Assembly: GCF_000516985.1 (NCBI RefSeq)
Contig: NW_006917101.1
Span: 620,001-684,000, forward strand
Source: Pestalotiopsis fici W106-1
Lineage: Eukaryota; Ascomycota; Sordariomycetes; Amphisphaeriales; Sporocadaceae
Length of the DNA: 64,000 bases
Direction: 5' to 3'
Below the pieces are notes generated by a model. The model was not told the origin of the DNA. It did not search any database and worked only from the letters and a program-made list of their open reading frames with translations. The translations under genes were made by a program, and so were the position numbers. Numbering within the stretch: position 1 is the stretch's first letter; each line of letters opens with the position of its first letter. Shown one piece after another: positions 32,811-43,549 of the stretch.

Positions 32811-34767
32811 TCAATCATTACCCGATCTCATAGATGGCTGTGTAGATCGAGACTCAGAAAGCTGCATTTGCTCACTGGTTTGTAACAACGAGTCCACAGA
32901 TGCAATCCTTTGCAGTTTTTCGCCATGTCCGCACGAAACAGAAAAGCCCCACGCCTGGTTTGACTCATCGTCTTTTGATGGACCGGATGATTGGCGTTTA
33001 AAAGCTACTTTTGCCTTGGCGAGTCGTTCAGGCAGTGGCTCTGCGCCGCTGGTTTCTGTCGGTAAGATATCTGCGTCTGAATGCAAATAGTGGGTTGTTC
33101 GCAGAATTGTCGAAAACGTAGTTTCATAGGAAGCCGATGCCGAATGTATGCACACCACCCCAGAAATGGCCACCAAGCAGGTTACGCCACACCCAAGGCT
33201 ATAGGCAATCAAAAGGTTACGCGGTGAGTAAACGTATGCATTCTGAGGTGATCGGACAGTGACGTTCTGTTTAGGTGTTATTGTCTGATTCTGTCTATGA
33301 GTGATGTCAGGTTCTTTCGTGGGCAATGTTTAAGAAGCAACGAATAGCTTACAAAAAGTATGAATCGCTAAGCAAGCTCAACGTTGTATTGGTAAATACT
33401 TGCTCCAGGGCCTCTGCCGTGCTTAAGTTTGCTATGGTGAGCGGTACCTGTGTTCGGCTAATCACTTCTCGATATTGCAATTCACGGCTCTGAGCAAGAA
33501 CCGATGTCATGATCTGTGTTTGATAGGGAGTTGCATAGCCGTAGTGTGAAACTTCAATCGTCCCCAGCAACATCTTAGCCAAGGCGTCAAACATTGCTAT
33601 ATACGGCGCTGCGGATAGACAGAGATTTTCCCGCGAATTAGAACACTTGGTCTGTATACTGACTCCTTGTATTTTTTCGATCCGAAAATTCAAATTTTGC
33701 TGACCGTTTTCGAAGTTGACCTGGCCAAAGTACGACGAGTTGTAAAGCCCACATTTGATTGTTTTGAAATGTACGGGAAAGTCCGAAGTGGGCTCCGGGA
33801 CGACCACGTAGATCTTGCTATAGTCTGAGGACATATGATCCAGGGACCGTAAATTGATTTTCTGGTCATTGCTGAAGGAAGAGTTGGCCATCTGCCGAAA
33901 TGACCAAATAGCGTTTGCAGTATCATTTCCAAGGCATGGATTGACGACCGAGTCACAATTAGGAACAAACCCCACATAATCAATCTGAACGCCACCCATC
34001 GAGGCCATCCCATAATCCTCGGTCAAACTTTGATCGAGTGACTGAGCCAACGGGGACGTCGATCGGTCTAGATCCTCGCAAGTGATGGAAGGCCCGTAGA
34101 ACTCTATTGGATAAGTCGAGTTTGGAAACGGTGGTGGGAGAGCCAGAATCGTCCCTGTCGAAGCGACTGAGAATAATAATCTCAAAATGCGCGCAGCAGG
34201 CGCCTGATAAAGATTATCTGACATCTGCAATTGGGCATATTTGAGAGGGTACGAATAATCGGGGATCGGTACAGGCATGGTGATGTTGTCTTCTCGCAGT
34301 TGACTGGCTGGCTCAATGATAAGGGTGGCTGGAGTGACAATTGCAGTAAGGGGAAGTGCCCTACAATCTCGTAAGTAAGGGCACCATTGGGGGATGCCAG
34401 GTGCCATATACCATATCGCCAAAGCGACCACGATTACTATTGGTCGTGTCCTCCAGAGCTCCCATACAGTAAGATCCCAAATGTTGTGGAGAACGCCCAG
34501 TATCGCATCAACACCCTTTATACTTGTGGTCGTCGATTTGAGATTATGCCATATCAACTGAACATATGCCGATCCGATAGAGGCGGATAAAAGGGCGCGC
34601 ACGAGGAATGAAAGGCCAGTCCCTATTCGCAAATACCATTCCTGCTGAGACGGGCTCCTGACGATTTCGCCATCAAGAGACGCATAGAACAGATGATGGC
34701 CGACGGCAAAGATTATGCCCAAAAGCAAGTTGGTAACGATCAGAATTAATGTAGTGTTTGCAAGCAT
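32811..34767 (-). CDS. Multi-pass membrane protein of a fungal DUF3176-like family
   Basis: A 632-residue protein in two exons, 33353-34767 and 32811-33294. The intron has a GTAAGC donor, CTGAC branch and CATAG acceptor and restores FLQNQTITPKQ. Two N-terminal transmembrane segments (residues about 3-22 and 50-75) and a third near 108-122 lead into a large exposed region (about 150-480) with many Cys and N-x-S/T sites. A further membrane span near 495-525 (LLIAYSLGCGVTCLVAISGVVCIHS) is followed by a Ser-rich cytosolic tail. This layout is common among fungal membrane proteins of the DUF3176 type, whose role is unknown. The assignment is by architecture, not by a named catalytic motif. Confidence 0.8.
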
Positions 34768-35369
34768 GGTTAATCTGTGTTCATAGGTTGAGAATGAGAT
34801 GATCGTGCTGGTGACTGGTAGTTTTGGGTAGTTTTATGGTTTTTAATCCAGGTCTATGACAAAAGTCTCTGCTGAAGGGCGGTGGTACACATGTGTATGT
34901 GTAAGGTCTCTACATAGCTTGCTTCCGAAAATAGCAGCATGCTGTACTACCACCGTGGTGGCAGTGAATTGGAATAAGAAAAAAGAACAAGCACACATGG
35001 GGGCAAGAAATTAACAATACAGATCAACTTGAAATGCATTATCAAGCGGATACAACTGGGTATAATCAGCAATTAACTAGGCATCTGGCATTTTCAGTAC
35101 ACGATTATTGACTGTCTATTTGAGTATGAGGCCTGAACTGCCTTATCGTGTTCTATAAGAAGCGCGCTGACAGGGGTGATGGATAGCTGCAGTTAGCCAC
35201 CGAGCCAAATCACAATTCAGCCCCATTTAGGTCCCGCATGTGCCGAATAAAATGCCTTGTTCCCTCTCGCCCAACCGCTTATTGTGGCTGAGACGCAGAA
35301 GACCTCTCGATTAAACGTTTTTGGTCCTACTTTTACTTTGGTAACTTGATTTCATGAAGAGGAATGCAT
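34768..35369. other. Intergenic segment
   Basis: About 600 bp between the membrane-protein start and the racemase-family stop. Nothing recognisable was found. Confidence 0.5.
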
Positions 35370-36404
35370 CTAGCTAAGAAGCCATTTGTCGCCAACTCTG
35401 AACCCCTCCGGAAATGGGTCCGTAGGGTGCAGAATGACCTGCTTGAATGCCGTGATCCAGGCTGTGCCTTTCACGGCCGGCACGATTGCATCATATTCGC
35501 CAATCTTGGTTTCGCTCTTGACCGTTCCACGAAAATTGGTTCCAATGATGCTGCGGTGCATAAAGGACTCCCCAACACCTAGTTGCCCCCGCTTGTGAAG
35601 CACAGCCAGCCGGGCACAAGTGCCTGTTCCGCAGGGACTTCGATCTAGTCTTCCTGGTGACACCACGACCGTATTGGTGGCAACCTTGCCAGCCTCGTTG
35701 ATGATCAGAGGCTCTGTGAATTCCAGAACGGTGACGCCGTGGATGGCCGGGTTGTCTGGGTGAACGGGATTGGTTTGTGCCTGGACGGCGCGCTTGATGC
35801 GTTCTCCTATATCGACCAATTCTCGCCCGTTGGCGGGTTGTAGGGACAACCCTGGGCTTGTCGCGTCTGCCAATGCGTACCACATGCCTCCCCAGGCAAT
35901 ATCGACTTTAACAGGAGAGTCAAATCCCGGAACTTGGATATCGAGGTCGAGGCCGTATACAAAAGCCGGAACGTTCTCGAATTCGACTGCTTTGACTTTT
36001 CCCGCTTCACAGTCAGCCGTGATAGTGACAAGACCAGCAGGTGCATCGAGAATCATCTTTGTCGTTGGCTCTTGCATGGGGACCATGCCCGTCTCGAGTA
36101 ATACCGTCGAAGTGGCAATGGTGTTGGCTCCCGACATGGCCGGATACTCCTCATGCTCCATGATGATGAAGCCTGCATCGGCTTTAGGGTTACATTTTGG
36201 TAGTATGACATTGCAGCACATGGCGGATGAGCCCCGGGGTTCGTTGAGCAAAAGGTTGCGTAAATGGTCCGACTTTTGCCAAAAATAATTCATCTTCTCA
36301 AACATGGTCCTGCCGGGAACATCGAGGACACCGCCGGTAACGACGTCGCAGACCTCTCCCGCGCAGTGGATGCCGACCACGTTGAATGTCCGTCCGATGG
36401 CCAT
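35370..36404 (-). CDS. Proline racemase-family enzyme (hydroxyproline epimerase or trans-3-hydroxyproline dehydratase)
   Basis: A 344-residue intronless enzyme of the proline-racemase superfamily, cytosolic by lack of signals. Members act through two opposed residues on proline or hydroxyproline. Here the first position is S91 in MSGANTIA and the second is C258 in RSPCGTGTC. True proline racemases have Cys/Cys. Trans-3-hydroxy-L-proline dehydratases replace the second Cys with Thr. A Ser/Cys pair is known among some 4-hydroxyproline 2-epimerases. The chemistry is therefore a proline-derivative epimerisation or dehydration that sequence alone does not settle. It is divergent from an ornithine-cyclodeaminase-family gene, a genome context expected for hydroxyproline catabolism. 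Confidence 0.85.
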   Translation of the reverse strand: MAIGRTFNVVGIHCAGEVCDVVTGGVLDVPGRTMFEKMNYFWQKSDHLRNLLLNEPRGSSAMCCNVILPKCNPKADAGFIIMEHEEYPAMSGANTIATSTVLLETGMVPMQEPTTKMILDAPAGLVTITADCEAGKVKAVEFENVPAFVYGLDLDIQVPGFDSPVKVDIAWGGMWYALADATSPGLSLQPANGRELVDIGERIKRAVQAQTNPVHPDNPAIHGVTVLEFTEPLIINEAGKVATNTVVVSPGRLDRSPCGTGTCARLAVLHKRGQLGVGESFMHRSIIGTNFRGTVKSETKIGEYDAIVPAVKGTAWITAFKQVILHPTDPFPEGFRVGDKWLLS

Positions 36405-36979
36405 TATTATTTGCTGTCAATACTATGGTATGAGTGCTGTGATGAGAACGCTATTGATACCTGCATAGGTTACGCCATGTTATAGCATATTATAGTCGAA
36501 GCCCAAGACATTCAGCGACCCTCCACCCCCACCTTAAGTCATGCATTGGATTACCATAAAAGTCATTTGACTTGAGTCTCTATGGAGCTGGAAGTCTACC
36601 ACTACTATGATACGTAGTATTGTGCGAGTAAATCTGATTGGACCTGTCAGACCGGAGTGGGTCCCGACCATTGGTATCGGAATTGCCTCCGAAGTGGTTC
36701 GGCTTTCATGCACATATTCTGCAGATCTACACTACGTACCTGAGTACGTAGTAGGCACTCACTTGTGAGAAAATATGATCACTCAGATATAGTCAAGAGC
36801 TGGCATCTTGCACTCACTATTGAGACAATGCACAAGACCTCGGCACTTGGATTCTGCAACACGCCAGTTTGTCAAAATAATACTCTTTCGGCTTCCTTGA
36901 TCCGAATGACAATTATCTTTTCTTCACGACCGCAAAACTGACAAGAGCAATTACATTGAGACGACAATACTCTGCCGCT
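36405..36979. promoter_or_regulatory. Shared divergent promoter with palindromic motifs
   Basis: The 575 bp between two divergent catabolic genes holds a 9-bp-arm perfect palindrome at 36731-36752 and a further TACGTAGT copy at 36611-36618. No gene lies here. Confidence 0.6.
36731..36752. promoter_or_regulatory. Perfect 9-bp inverted repeat, possible regulator site
   Basis: Arms ACTACGTAC (36731-36739) and GTACGTAGT (36744-36752) are separated by CTGA. TACGTAGT recurs at 36611-36618. Zn2Cys6 regulators often bind inverted triplets, so this could be the operator of the divergent gene pair; that is inference. Confidence 0.5.
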
Positions 36980-38083
36980 ATGGGCCAGTTCTTGATACTC
37001 AGCGATTCCACCGTTCACGACATACTCATCGATCTTAGAAAAGACCAAATTCTTCATATTCGCGATGCGCTCGTACAATGCCTAACGGAATTTTCCACCG
37101 GATCGGAACGCGAGTACCAACCGCCAGTGGGAATTGTTAACCGTCCAGAAGGCAACAAAACCCTATTTCGACCGTTCACCTCTGCGAGCAGTGTGGGCGT
37201 CAAAGTGATTGTAGACCCACCGCCATCATCTCCAGCCGCTGGCGCTCTGCACGGTATCCTCGCCATTTGCGATCTCAATGGAATACCTACGGGCATGTTG
37301 AATGCTGAAGAGATCACGGGGTATAGAACTGCGTTGAGTGCCTTGGTTCCCTTTCTGTGGCGACGCTGCGTGGAGAATATCGTCGTCTTTGGTGCGGGCA
37401 GACAGGCACTGTGGCATCTGCGACTGGCACTCGCGCTTCGAGGCGACGAGATCAAGTCCATCACCATACTCAATCGGTCTGCTCAGCGTGCACAAGGCCT
37501 ACTTGCAGAGATTCTTCAAGAGAATGAGAAGCACTGGGGATCCCCAGCTCGCATGAAATACCTGGATCCATCGTACGTTGGGTACAAGTCAGAGATGAGC
37601 ACTCATCTGGGGACTGCCGACGCGATATTTTGCACAGTAGGCACTACTGCGCCTGTATTCTCTGCTGAGAGCGTATTAGATGCCAAACGGAGACGGCTTC
37701 CTTACATATCCGCCGTGGGTTCATGGCAACAGAATATGTTGGAGTTGGATCCCAATCTTTTGAGACGAGTTCGCAAACCTGAAAATGGCTACAGGCTGGA
37801 CGAGCAAGTGGGTGGTTCGGTACTGGTTGACGATCGGATTGGCGCATTGGAGCACTCTGGTGAGATTGTTCAGAGTGAGCTCGATGCAAGCGACATTATC
37901 GAGATCGGTCAAATTGAGCAGTTGCGAAGTTCTGAAAACTCAAAGCAGCTCCATGAATGGCTTGAGGATGGTCTTTTGGTGTACAAGAGTATTGGAGTCA
38001 GCACTACAGACCTTGCGGCTGGAAGAGCTGTTCTTGCTTTGGCCACGGCCAAAGGCGTTGGAGTTCAGTTAGATAACTTTTGA
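36980..38083 (+). CDS. Ornithine cyclodeaminase / mu-crystallin family (probable pyrroline-2-carboxylate reductase)
   Basis: A 367-residue intronless NAD(P)-binding protein of the ornithine-cyclodeaminase/mu-crystallin family. The Rossmann loop VVFGAGRQALWHLRLA is at about residues 135-150. Substrate-side features include GVKVIVDPP and GILAICDLNG..TGMLNAEEITGYRTAL, the family's conserved segment with the catalytic Lys/Arg area. In hydroxyproline catabolism this family includes the reductase converting delta1-pyrroline-2-carboxylate to L-proline. The start is the first ATG in frame (36980); the frame upstream begins with TTG. Because the neighbour is a proline-racemase-family enzyme, reduction of a cyclic imine is more likely than ornithine cyclodeamination. 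Other options are a ketimine reductase or an N-alkyl amino-acid dehydrogenase. Confidence 0.85.
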   Translation: MGQFLILSDSTVHDILIDLRKDQILHIRDALVQCLTEFSTGSEREYQPPVGIVNRPEGNKTLFRPFTSASSVGVKVIVDPPPSSPAAGALHGILAICDLNGIPTGMLNAEEITGYRTALSALVPFLWRRCVENIVVFGAGRQALWHLRLALALRGDEIKSITILNRSAQRAQGLLAEILQENEKHWGSPARMKYLDPSYVGYKSEMSTHLGTADAIFCTVGTTAPVFSAESVLDAKRRRLPYISAVGSWQQNMLELDPNLLRRVRKPENGYRLDEQVGGSVLVDDRIGALEHSGEIVQSELDASDIIEIGQIEQLRSSENSKQLHEWLEDGLLVYKSIGVSTTDLAAGRAVLALATAKGVGVQLDNF

Positions 38084-38405
38084 ATTGAAACTCTTTCATG
38101 ATCACCAACTTTTTCAATACTAGTGGCTATCCTTGATAGACTTGGCAACCGATATATCTGTCAGGGTGCTTGAACACCGTTCAAGAACTGCACTTGTGTT
38201 GTGTGGTGAACTTGCAGTTGTCGCAAGCAAGCCAGAACCGCACATCATCACTGGGCAATGCCTATATCCACGCAGAAGTCTGCAGCAACCAATACAACCA
38301 AGGCTGGAATTCTGAGACGGCCATTGTCGTAGAGGTATTGTGCATTCAAAGTTTTAATTCAGTGCGCTGGCCTACAAATTTGCCTGCAGATCTTGAGTAT
38401 ACAGC
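38084..38405. other. Intergenic segment between converging genes
   Basis: About 320 bp between the 3' ends of the reductase-like gene and the transporter gene. No gene or RNA was seen; presumably 3' UTRs. Confidence 0.5.
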
Positions 38406-40096
38406 TCAGGTACTTCCAGAATTGTCCGCGCATGACCATGCACTGGACCCTCCCTCAGTAGTGTATGACGTTATAATGTCTGCGATAGTTCCATATGTGC
38501 CCGCGACCATGAGAAAGGTTCCCGAAAGTATCACGAAGACGCTCCAAACGACCATTGCCCACCACTTGATTGAGCGGCTTTTTGCGCCCCAATTGTCGTA
38601 CAGCCACATGGCGCCCATGGGTTGAAACGACATCAAAGTGCCCAACAAGGCGCCAACCAATGATACGAGTCCTGAGAAAACCGGAATAGCGCTGGCAATG
38701 ATATATGCCACTAGAGATATGGCAAAAGTACAGCCAAGCCACACGGACCAGTGAATGAACGAATTGGCAGTAAGATGTTTCGAGCCACGCAAGGCTCGCA
38801 CAAAGATGTATTTGCTAGGCAACTGTTCATTGGTCAGTATCCAGCTATGTCCAAATAATTGTGAGAGTCTTACATGAGCTGTGATGATGCCTGACACCAA
38901 CAAACCAGGAAGAGCAATACCATAGGCCACCTTCTTGACCAAAGGTCCAGCGGATCCAGGCGCAGGAGTGGCGACATAAGAACCGCAATAGTAATAGATC
39001 ACAATACCCACGATACAGTACGTGACTGTAACAACCGTCTGGCAAACCATGAGGGAGCGTGTATAGTGGCGCGGGTCTCGCATCTCGGAAGCAATGCTGA
39101 AGAATCCAGGTGTTCCGGCGTAAGCAAAGACAAGGGAGGAAACGGCCGAGATTGCGTTCGTAAATGATGGGTTTCCCACAACTTGGTAGTCTGTAACCCA
39201 AGTTCCGGTTTGCGGCGCAGCATATGGACGATCCTCGACAGCTACAGCAATAGTCACGGTAAAGACTGCGGAAGCGCGACCATCAGTAAAAGTCAAGAGT
39301 GAGTCTCTCAATGATGGAAGAGGACTTACCGGCAGTCAGTATACAGACAATGCCAACCCACGCGAGCCAACTAATCTTTCCCAGCGTGCGAATGCTGGAC
39401 AGGCAAAATATGACAATGGCGGCGACGGCGACAAAAACGGCTGTACAGGTACCGTGCTCCGAAAGGGCATTCAATGCAATGGACATGCTCAGCATTGCTG
39501 AACCAGCAACGAAAATCCAGTCTAATGAAAACGCCATGTCAGCTACCCAGTTGTGTGATTCGAATCAAACAGCCCAGACTTACACAAGATAAAGGCCCCA
39601 CCCAGGACGTTGCGCCCAATGGTACCAAAGAGTAGGTAGCCAACATCGTCGATACCGTAAACCTCGGGGTGGTTTATCTTGAAAACTCCAATGATATAAT
39701 CTGACCATGTAGTGATTGCAGCAATAGCGCACATGACGATGACTCCCGGGACCAGGCCAAGAACGTCAAAGGTGTATGGAATCGACAAGACACCAAGACC
39801 GATCTGAGTCTTCATCATCAAGACTGATGTGCCTATCCACCCAACCTGCAATCATGCATCAGCATACAGTGTTACACCTTGTATGCCATGGCAGCTTGAG
39901 GATTGTGTCGTGATCAATAAGGGTGACATACATTGCGATAGTTTGGACCACCCTCGGTAATTTCTCCAAAGACAGCATCGTGGGTTGTTGCCTTGGGTTC
40001 CAGGCTTTCGCCGATATGCCCAACCCCGTGTGAAGGCGCGGGATAGATATCCTGGCCATCGCCCTTGGCCTCGTGTTCTTTTGTCGTGTCAGACAT
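38406..40096 (-). CDS. Amino-acid transporter of the Aa_trans (Mtr-like) family
   Basis: A 475-residue plasma- or vacuolar-membrane permease. Five exons were rebuilt: 39932-40096, 39584-39845, 39330-39521, 38874-39265 and 38406-38822, all in frame with GTAAGT/GTATGT donors. The cytosolic N-terminus (about 50 residues, acidic) leads into a first helix with GWIGTSVLMMKTQIGLGVLS, the conserved opening of the family, followed by about 10 more membrane spans. The QIGLGVLSIPY motif and the central VVGNPSFTNAISAVSSLVFAY resemble neutral amino-acid permeases such as Neurospora Mtr. It sits beside the racemase-family and reductase-like genes, so uptake of proline or a related amino acid is plausible. 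The substrate is not readable from sequence. Confidence 0.92.
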
Positions 40097-43000
40097 GTCG
40101 GGCTCTAGTGGCCATAAATTAGGAAGTTGTGGAGAAAGCAGGAGAAACCTTCCTCATTGATAAATATGAACCAAGTGTCACGGTATATCTTTAGGGCTTT
40201 CACAAGTAACAAAAGGTAAGGGAGTCGTGATGAGCAATTAATTGTACGACTATTTATACCTAGCCGCGAGCTCGCATGTTGACGCTTGGCGCAGTTGCCC
40301 AGGATAAACGGGTTGTTTTATCTACCGAACTAGCAGGGGACTTACTGTGGCATTTCTCCTGACAGAAAGATAACGACCAACTCAGTCATGGGAAGAACTG
40401 ATGTCATGTTGGGAGATGCCTGGGTAAAAAGAGAATGGGTGCAGCCCCCGGTACTGCATACTAACTTTGGCGTTGTGGAGTTGCATTCTGCTCTACACTA
40501 GACTGACTAGCAAGATTTCCCCAGGTTCTTCCCCATTTATGGTTTGGCGGAAGAAATTACCGAATCATGTACCGTGGTACCAAAGAACTTTGCGTACCTA
40601 GGCACACGACGAGTACACTACGCAGTGCGCAGGGGGCTGATAACCCAGTTGCCCAGTGTCGAGATCGTAACGTCCCTATCTGGAAACGAATTGGGCCACC
40701 CCCGGACGGACGCATTGATCGGCCTTACCTCGAAGACCCGCTACGGGGACGGTTCCGGTGTGCCAGTACGTAATGGCAATTATACCAGTCAAACTCCCAT
40801 AGCACGGGAGGTCATCCGTTCATTCTGTGTCGAAAAGGGAAAGGATCGGTTCAAATCCCTCATGTATCCGCGGCTCTTTACTACAATACATAAAACAATA
40901 CTGCCGAACGAGAAATTATGACATGGAATTGCAACTACGTCATTTGCAACGCCTGTCCTACAAGTGAAGAGATACACACATGAAAGGTGTACTAATATCT
41001 GTACGCAATCTTTTCCAATCTTCTCCCTATCAGTCAAAAAGGTCCTTTACTTCTTGAAATGCTGTGCAGCCAGACCACTTAATCTGCTTAGGCGGGCGCG
41101 GTAACTTTCCCGATTTGAGTTTTCAGCCACCGCATGTGGACCCGATACGCGCTACTCTGCTGCATGATTTCCCAAGTCACGGGACAGGCAAGCCTACCAC
41201 TACTACCTAGGCAAATGTACTTTGTACCTAGTTTAGATTGTACTCGAGAGTGTTTACTATGTAAAAGTGCCGGATCCTACAGGGAAAGCGACCGCCGTGG
41301 AAGAGGCAACAACTGCCTGATACGTCTTGCACTGATAGTATTGAGGGTAGTTGGGGACATGGTGCTAAACCTATTCGAAAAGAGATTATAAAATCTCATC
41401 TAATAAATAGCTGTATAATAAAGATATGATATCTCGAGGTCCATTAGATCAATCAGTAAGGCGCCAATTGGACGCGACAAGCAAGAAAGCAAGAAGAGTA
41501 AGCGTCGGATATTTGCGACATTCAAAATACAAGGGGACAAGAAAAAGGAGAAGCCGACTGAGGGATAACCGCAAGTGCTTAGTTATGGCGTCACAAGTCC
41601 AATTTGGGTCGCACTTGAAAATCAAAGCCAGTGACAGGGTGGTTGATGGAAGAGCTGGAACATCCGATGCGGTGTTTCGGGAGGCGAGGAATGAACAGAT
41701 CCTGCTCAACGTACATCACAGTCCCGAATTTGGTTTCTGACTGTTACTATTGGGCTCTTGCAGAAGCCGTGAAGGATTTGCCAACGTGTGCAGCATGATG
41801 CCTTTCTTTCACAAATGTATTATGCAACACTACTCCCTTGTGGTTCTCTGATCCAGTTGCACGCAGTTATTCTTGTGATATTGCTTATAAAGTCTACAGC
41901 TGCATATGCATGCCTGATGAGGATTTATGTATATTCTTCGACAGTCTCAGCCACACACACCAATTCATGCTTGTTCTCGCCATAATCGAAATAGATGATA
42001 TATGGTCTACACAAATTTCCAATCTATCAGGCACAAATACATAGCCGTAGAGGATTAATTAGAGAGCTCAAGCTGTTCTCGAACCCAAAACATGCATCAC
42101 GTTGCATCCTAATTATATTCAGCAGGGGGGAAAAAGGCGCAGCAAGATCGAGTCATTCGCTCACATACGACAAGGTCTGTCTAGTCACGTTCAAGTCTCC
42201 TGAATGGATGCTGCTGTAGTTTCGGGCGCCCACAAAATCTATCATGACCTGCCCAGACATACAGATTCGTGCTTATCATGTTTTTGTTGGTATGCAAATT
42301 TACCAAGACTTTCATCGCTGTAGATAGGAGACGACAAATTCGCATCCATAGAGATAAGACTAGGTCATGTACCCTTTCAGCATATCTCGTCATTTCTGGT
42401 TTTTATTGAATAGATTTGTAAAATGATTTAATTCACATTAATACATTTTTTTGAATACATCCATAGTCAGATAAGATTAAGATATGAAACATTCTAGATT
42501 TGTCTTATCCATACTTGTACAGTGGGTAAGTGTATGTTCATCATCCTACCGTCACTCGTGGAAAGTTCGGGATGAATAGCTTGTCATCGCCCCCAATGGA
42601 ACATACAAAATGGATCCAATGTATTCGAAGCTGAATCTGGCTGCTCTACGCACGTCGGACAACTCGGCACCGGGCAGTTCTCCGAACCGTTCCAAATTTC
42701 ATCCGTTCCGAATGAGAATTCCCTTGTGTGAAGCACCAGGCTTTCTGAGCTCGGAATCGGTTGCGGGGCCGGAAAACCCGGTATATCTGGGCCTGCATGA
42801 GGATCAAAGACTTGGTTGCCGATACCCCCTTTCTTGGTCAAGCTGAAATATCTCACATCATCTTTGTACATCATTCGATTGACAATGCAAGGTTACGGAG
42901 ACATATATCCTCGTATCGCACACGATAAGCGTTGATCCGAACGGTCGCTTTTCCGAACCCCACAAAGGCAACTGACGATGATAAATATAATACTATACAA

Positions 43001-43549
43001 AAATACGATTGATAATTTATTCTCAAAAGTAAGCTTGGCTCTCAGGTGTTCTGAACATGGAATACTACGGGAATATATACATTCAATTCTGCTCCCATGG
43101 CGCCTGTGGGGTTTCGACAGCCAGTCATGACTTACTATCAACGTACTTGATTGATAGTCCTGCGGAAAGATTGGGAATTATATATATCAGGATCCTGATG
43201 AATCTTTTTATTTTATCGTTCGGCAGTGTCGCTCGCGTGTTGTTGACTGCATTGCATGTACCCATTCCGGGGGTATTCTGCTGCTTGCGTTTGGGCGCAG
43301 AAAGACTTGTAAAACCCAAGCAGTTTCCTGCCACATCGACTACATAAAATGATTCGCGACAGGCCGAATATGGTGACTCGTCTTCGAAAGGGACAGGATG
43401 TTGGTTGGGTTTTGCCTTGTTCGCGACGCCCATTTCCGTAGGTCTTATCAGGAGGAGCTGCTAATGCTTCACCTCTGGCAGAACAACCATGACCATTTGC
43501 AGACATGCCTCTACCCTCTTAATATTTCCATCATCTTCGGATGGAGAAG
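40097..43549. other. 3.4-kb gene-poor segment
   Basis: No gene is firmly supported. The longest frames are 40544-40921 (125 codons, plus), 41426-41740 (104, plus), 43125-43433 (102, minus) and 42584-42874 (96, minus); none shows a domain, signal or splice-compatible extension that I can defend. CCTAGG motifs occur at 40597 and 41206. The segment separates the catabolic cluster from the Zn2Cys6 factor. Confidence 0.5.
40251..40258 (-). promoter_or_regulatory. TATA box upstream of the transporter
   Basis: TATAAATA on the minus strand, about 155 bp upstream of the transporter ATG. Confidence 0.4.

Noticed and set aside
40848..40859. T-loop-like text GGTTCAAATCCC suggesting a tRNA
   Set aside because: The flanks do not form a T stem, and no anticodon or acceptor stems can be drawn.
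42584..42874. 96-codon minus-strand frame as a small gene
   Set aside because: Proline- and cysteine-containing but without signal peptide, domain or splice-consistent extension.
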